A DNA stretch of 7,135 bases, from positions 6,952 through 14,086 of the forward strand of contig JAUNUL010000017.1 in the NCBI GenBank assembly GCA_030538175.1, written 5' to 3'. Made by a program: the position numbers and the translations under genes. This document shows, in pieces, positions 6,568 to 7,135 of the stretch (within the stretch, counting starts at the first letter, position 1; each line of letters opens with the position of its first letter). The notes under the pieces were generated by a model, which was not told where the DNA came from, ran no database searches, and saw only the letters and a list, made by a program, of their open reading frames with translations. Origin of the DNA: Propionibacteriaceae bacterium (GTDB lineage Bacteria > Actinomycetota > Actinomycetes > Propionibacteriales > Propionibacteriaceae).

Positions 6568-7079
6568 CGACCGAGCAGCAGCCCGACCAGGCGGAGCGCC
6601 CTGAGTCGTCCGATCAGCCGGTGCAGTCCGGCTTCCGGGCCGGCGTACGCCTCGCGATCGACTGGGGCGATGCCCGGATCGGGGTCGCGGCGTGTGATCC
6701 GCAGGGCCTGTTGGCGTACCCGGTCGAGAACGTCGCTTCGGGGAAGACCGCGGAGGGCCGGATCGCCGAGCTCGTCCGCGAGCATGACGCGATCGAGCTG
6801 ATCGTCGGGCTGCCGCGGTCCCTGTCGGGGGAGGAGGGGCCGTCGGCCAACAAGGTTCGGCGGCACGCTCGCTCGCTGGCCAAGCGGGTTCGTCCGGTTC
6901 GGGTACGCTTGCTCGACGAAAGACTGACGACCGTGTCCGCGGCGCGTGCGCTGTCCGAGAGTGGGCGGCGGGCGCACCAACAGCGATCGGTGATCGATAT
7001 GGCCGCGGCCGTCACGATTCTTCAGCACGCTCTGGACACGGAGCGGGCAGGTTCGCCACCCGGTGAGCTGTTGACGTGA
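6564..7079 (+). CDS. ruvX: Holliday junction resolvase-like protein RuvX/YqgF
   Basis: This 171-residue protein has an RNase H-like fold, annotated as a putative Holliday junction resolvase or pre-16S rRNA nuclease; E. coli YqgF acts in 16S rRNA 5' end maturation. The family signatures are AIDWGDARIGVA (31-42, catalytic Asp33), IVGLPRSLSGEEGPSA (80-95), LLDERLTT (116-123, acidic residues 118 and 119) and VIDMAAAVTILQ (143-154, Asp145). Together they give the expected three acidic active-site positions. It starts at GTG 6564, whose GTGA overlaps the alaS stop TGA, so translation is probably coupled. The first 27 or so residues are polar (Gln, Glu, Asp, Pro) and precede the first strand of the core; they are absent from short homologues such as E. 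coli YqgF (138 residues). A start at GTG 6621 would remove 19 of them, but the overlap and common actinobacterial layout favour 6564. Confidence 0.94.
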   Translation: MTTEQQPDQAERPESSDQPVQSGFRAGVRLAIDWGDARIGVAACDPQGLLAYPVENVASGKTAEGRIAELVREHDAIELIVGLPRSLSGEEGPSANKVRRHARSLAKRVRPVRVRLLDERLTTVSAARALSESGRRAHQQRSVIDMAAAVTILQHALDTERAGSPPGELLT

Positions 7080-7098
7080 CACACGAGGGGTTCGGGGT

Positions 7099-7135
7099 TT
7101 GAGCGAGCTGCTGGAGCCGGATCAGAAGAAGCACC
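7099..7135 (+). CDS. Start of next operon gene, probably mltG (partial)
   Basis: TTG at 7099-7101 opens a frame that runs off the right edge, reading MSELLEPDQKKH. It is the only usable start in an open frame here: the upstream GTG at 7076 stops at 7100-7102, and the third frame has no start. GAGGGG (7085-7090) lies 8 nt upstream. The endolytic murein transglycosylase MltG, a membrane-anchored YceG-like protein, usually follows ruvX in actinobacteria and begins with a polar cytoplasmic segment, which fits. Twelve residues are too few to identify it, so the name rests on gene order. Confidence 0.45.
   Translation, partial: MSELLEPDQKKH

Overview
The window is GC-rich (roughly two thirds G+C by eye), uses GTG and TTG starts, and carries the gene order DUF948 protein, small membrane-anchored protein, alaS, ruvX and a probable mltG start. 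This points to an actinobacterium (Actinomycetota), probably near the Propionibacteriales. That placement is an inference from gene order and protein character, not from a database search.

Left part (1-2145, minus strand): two tandem paralogous membrane-protein genes, both read leftward. The upstream copy (2145 to 445) is interrupted at codon 70 by an in-frame TGA. It therefore appears as a 69-residue ORF followed, in the same frame, by a 493-residue polytopic membrane protein that could begin at a GTG four codons after the stop. The downstream copy starts at 382 and runs off the left edge. Its first 65 residues match the upstream copy closely (about 63% by hand), and it is open where the other has TGA. 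I do not recognise the family of the full-length copy. The visible distal part of the edge copy resembles the C-terminal helices of NRAMP-like metal transporters.

Middle (2146-3709): a 149-bp divergent intergenic region, then three plus-strand genes: a peptidase E-like (S51) protein, a DUF948 protein, and an 89-residue protein with an N-terminal hydrophobic segment. The last two overlap by one base.

Right part (3710-7135): a 167-bp leader with a nested inverted repeat and a possible -10 box, then alaS (896 residues, all hallmark motifs present). ruvX overlaps the end of alaS by 4 bp (GTGA). A TTG-started partial ORF follows and is most likely mltG. alaS-ruvX-(mltG) looks like one translationally coupled housekeeping operon.

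The most unusual signals are the nonsense-split tandem paralogue, the possible chimeric edge copy, the structured alaS leader, a strongly over-represented 10-bp palindrome (GGCGTACGCC), and a tyrosine codon choice that depends on the preceding base. I saw no CRISPR array, tRNA or rRNA gene, insertion sequence, phage gene or defence system, and no clear new multi-gene system.
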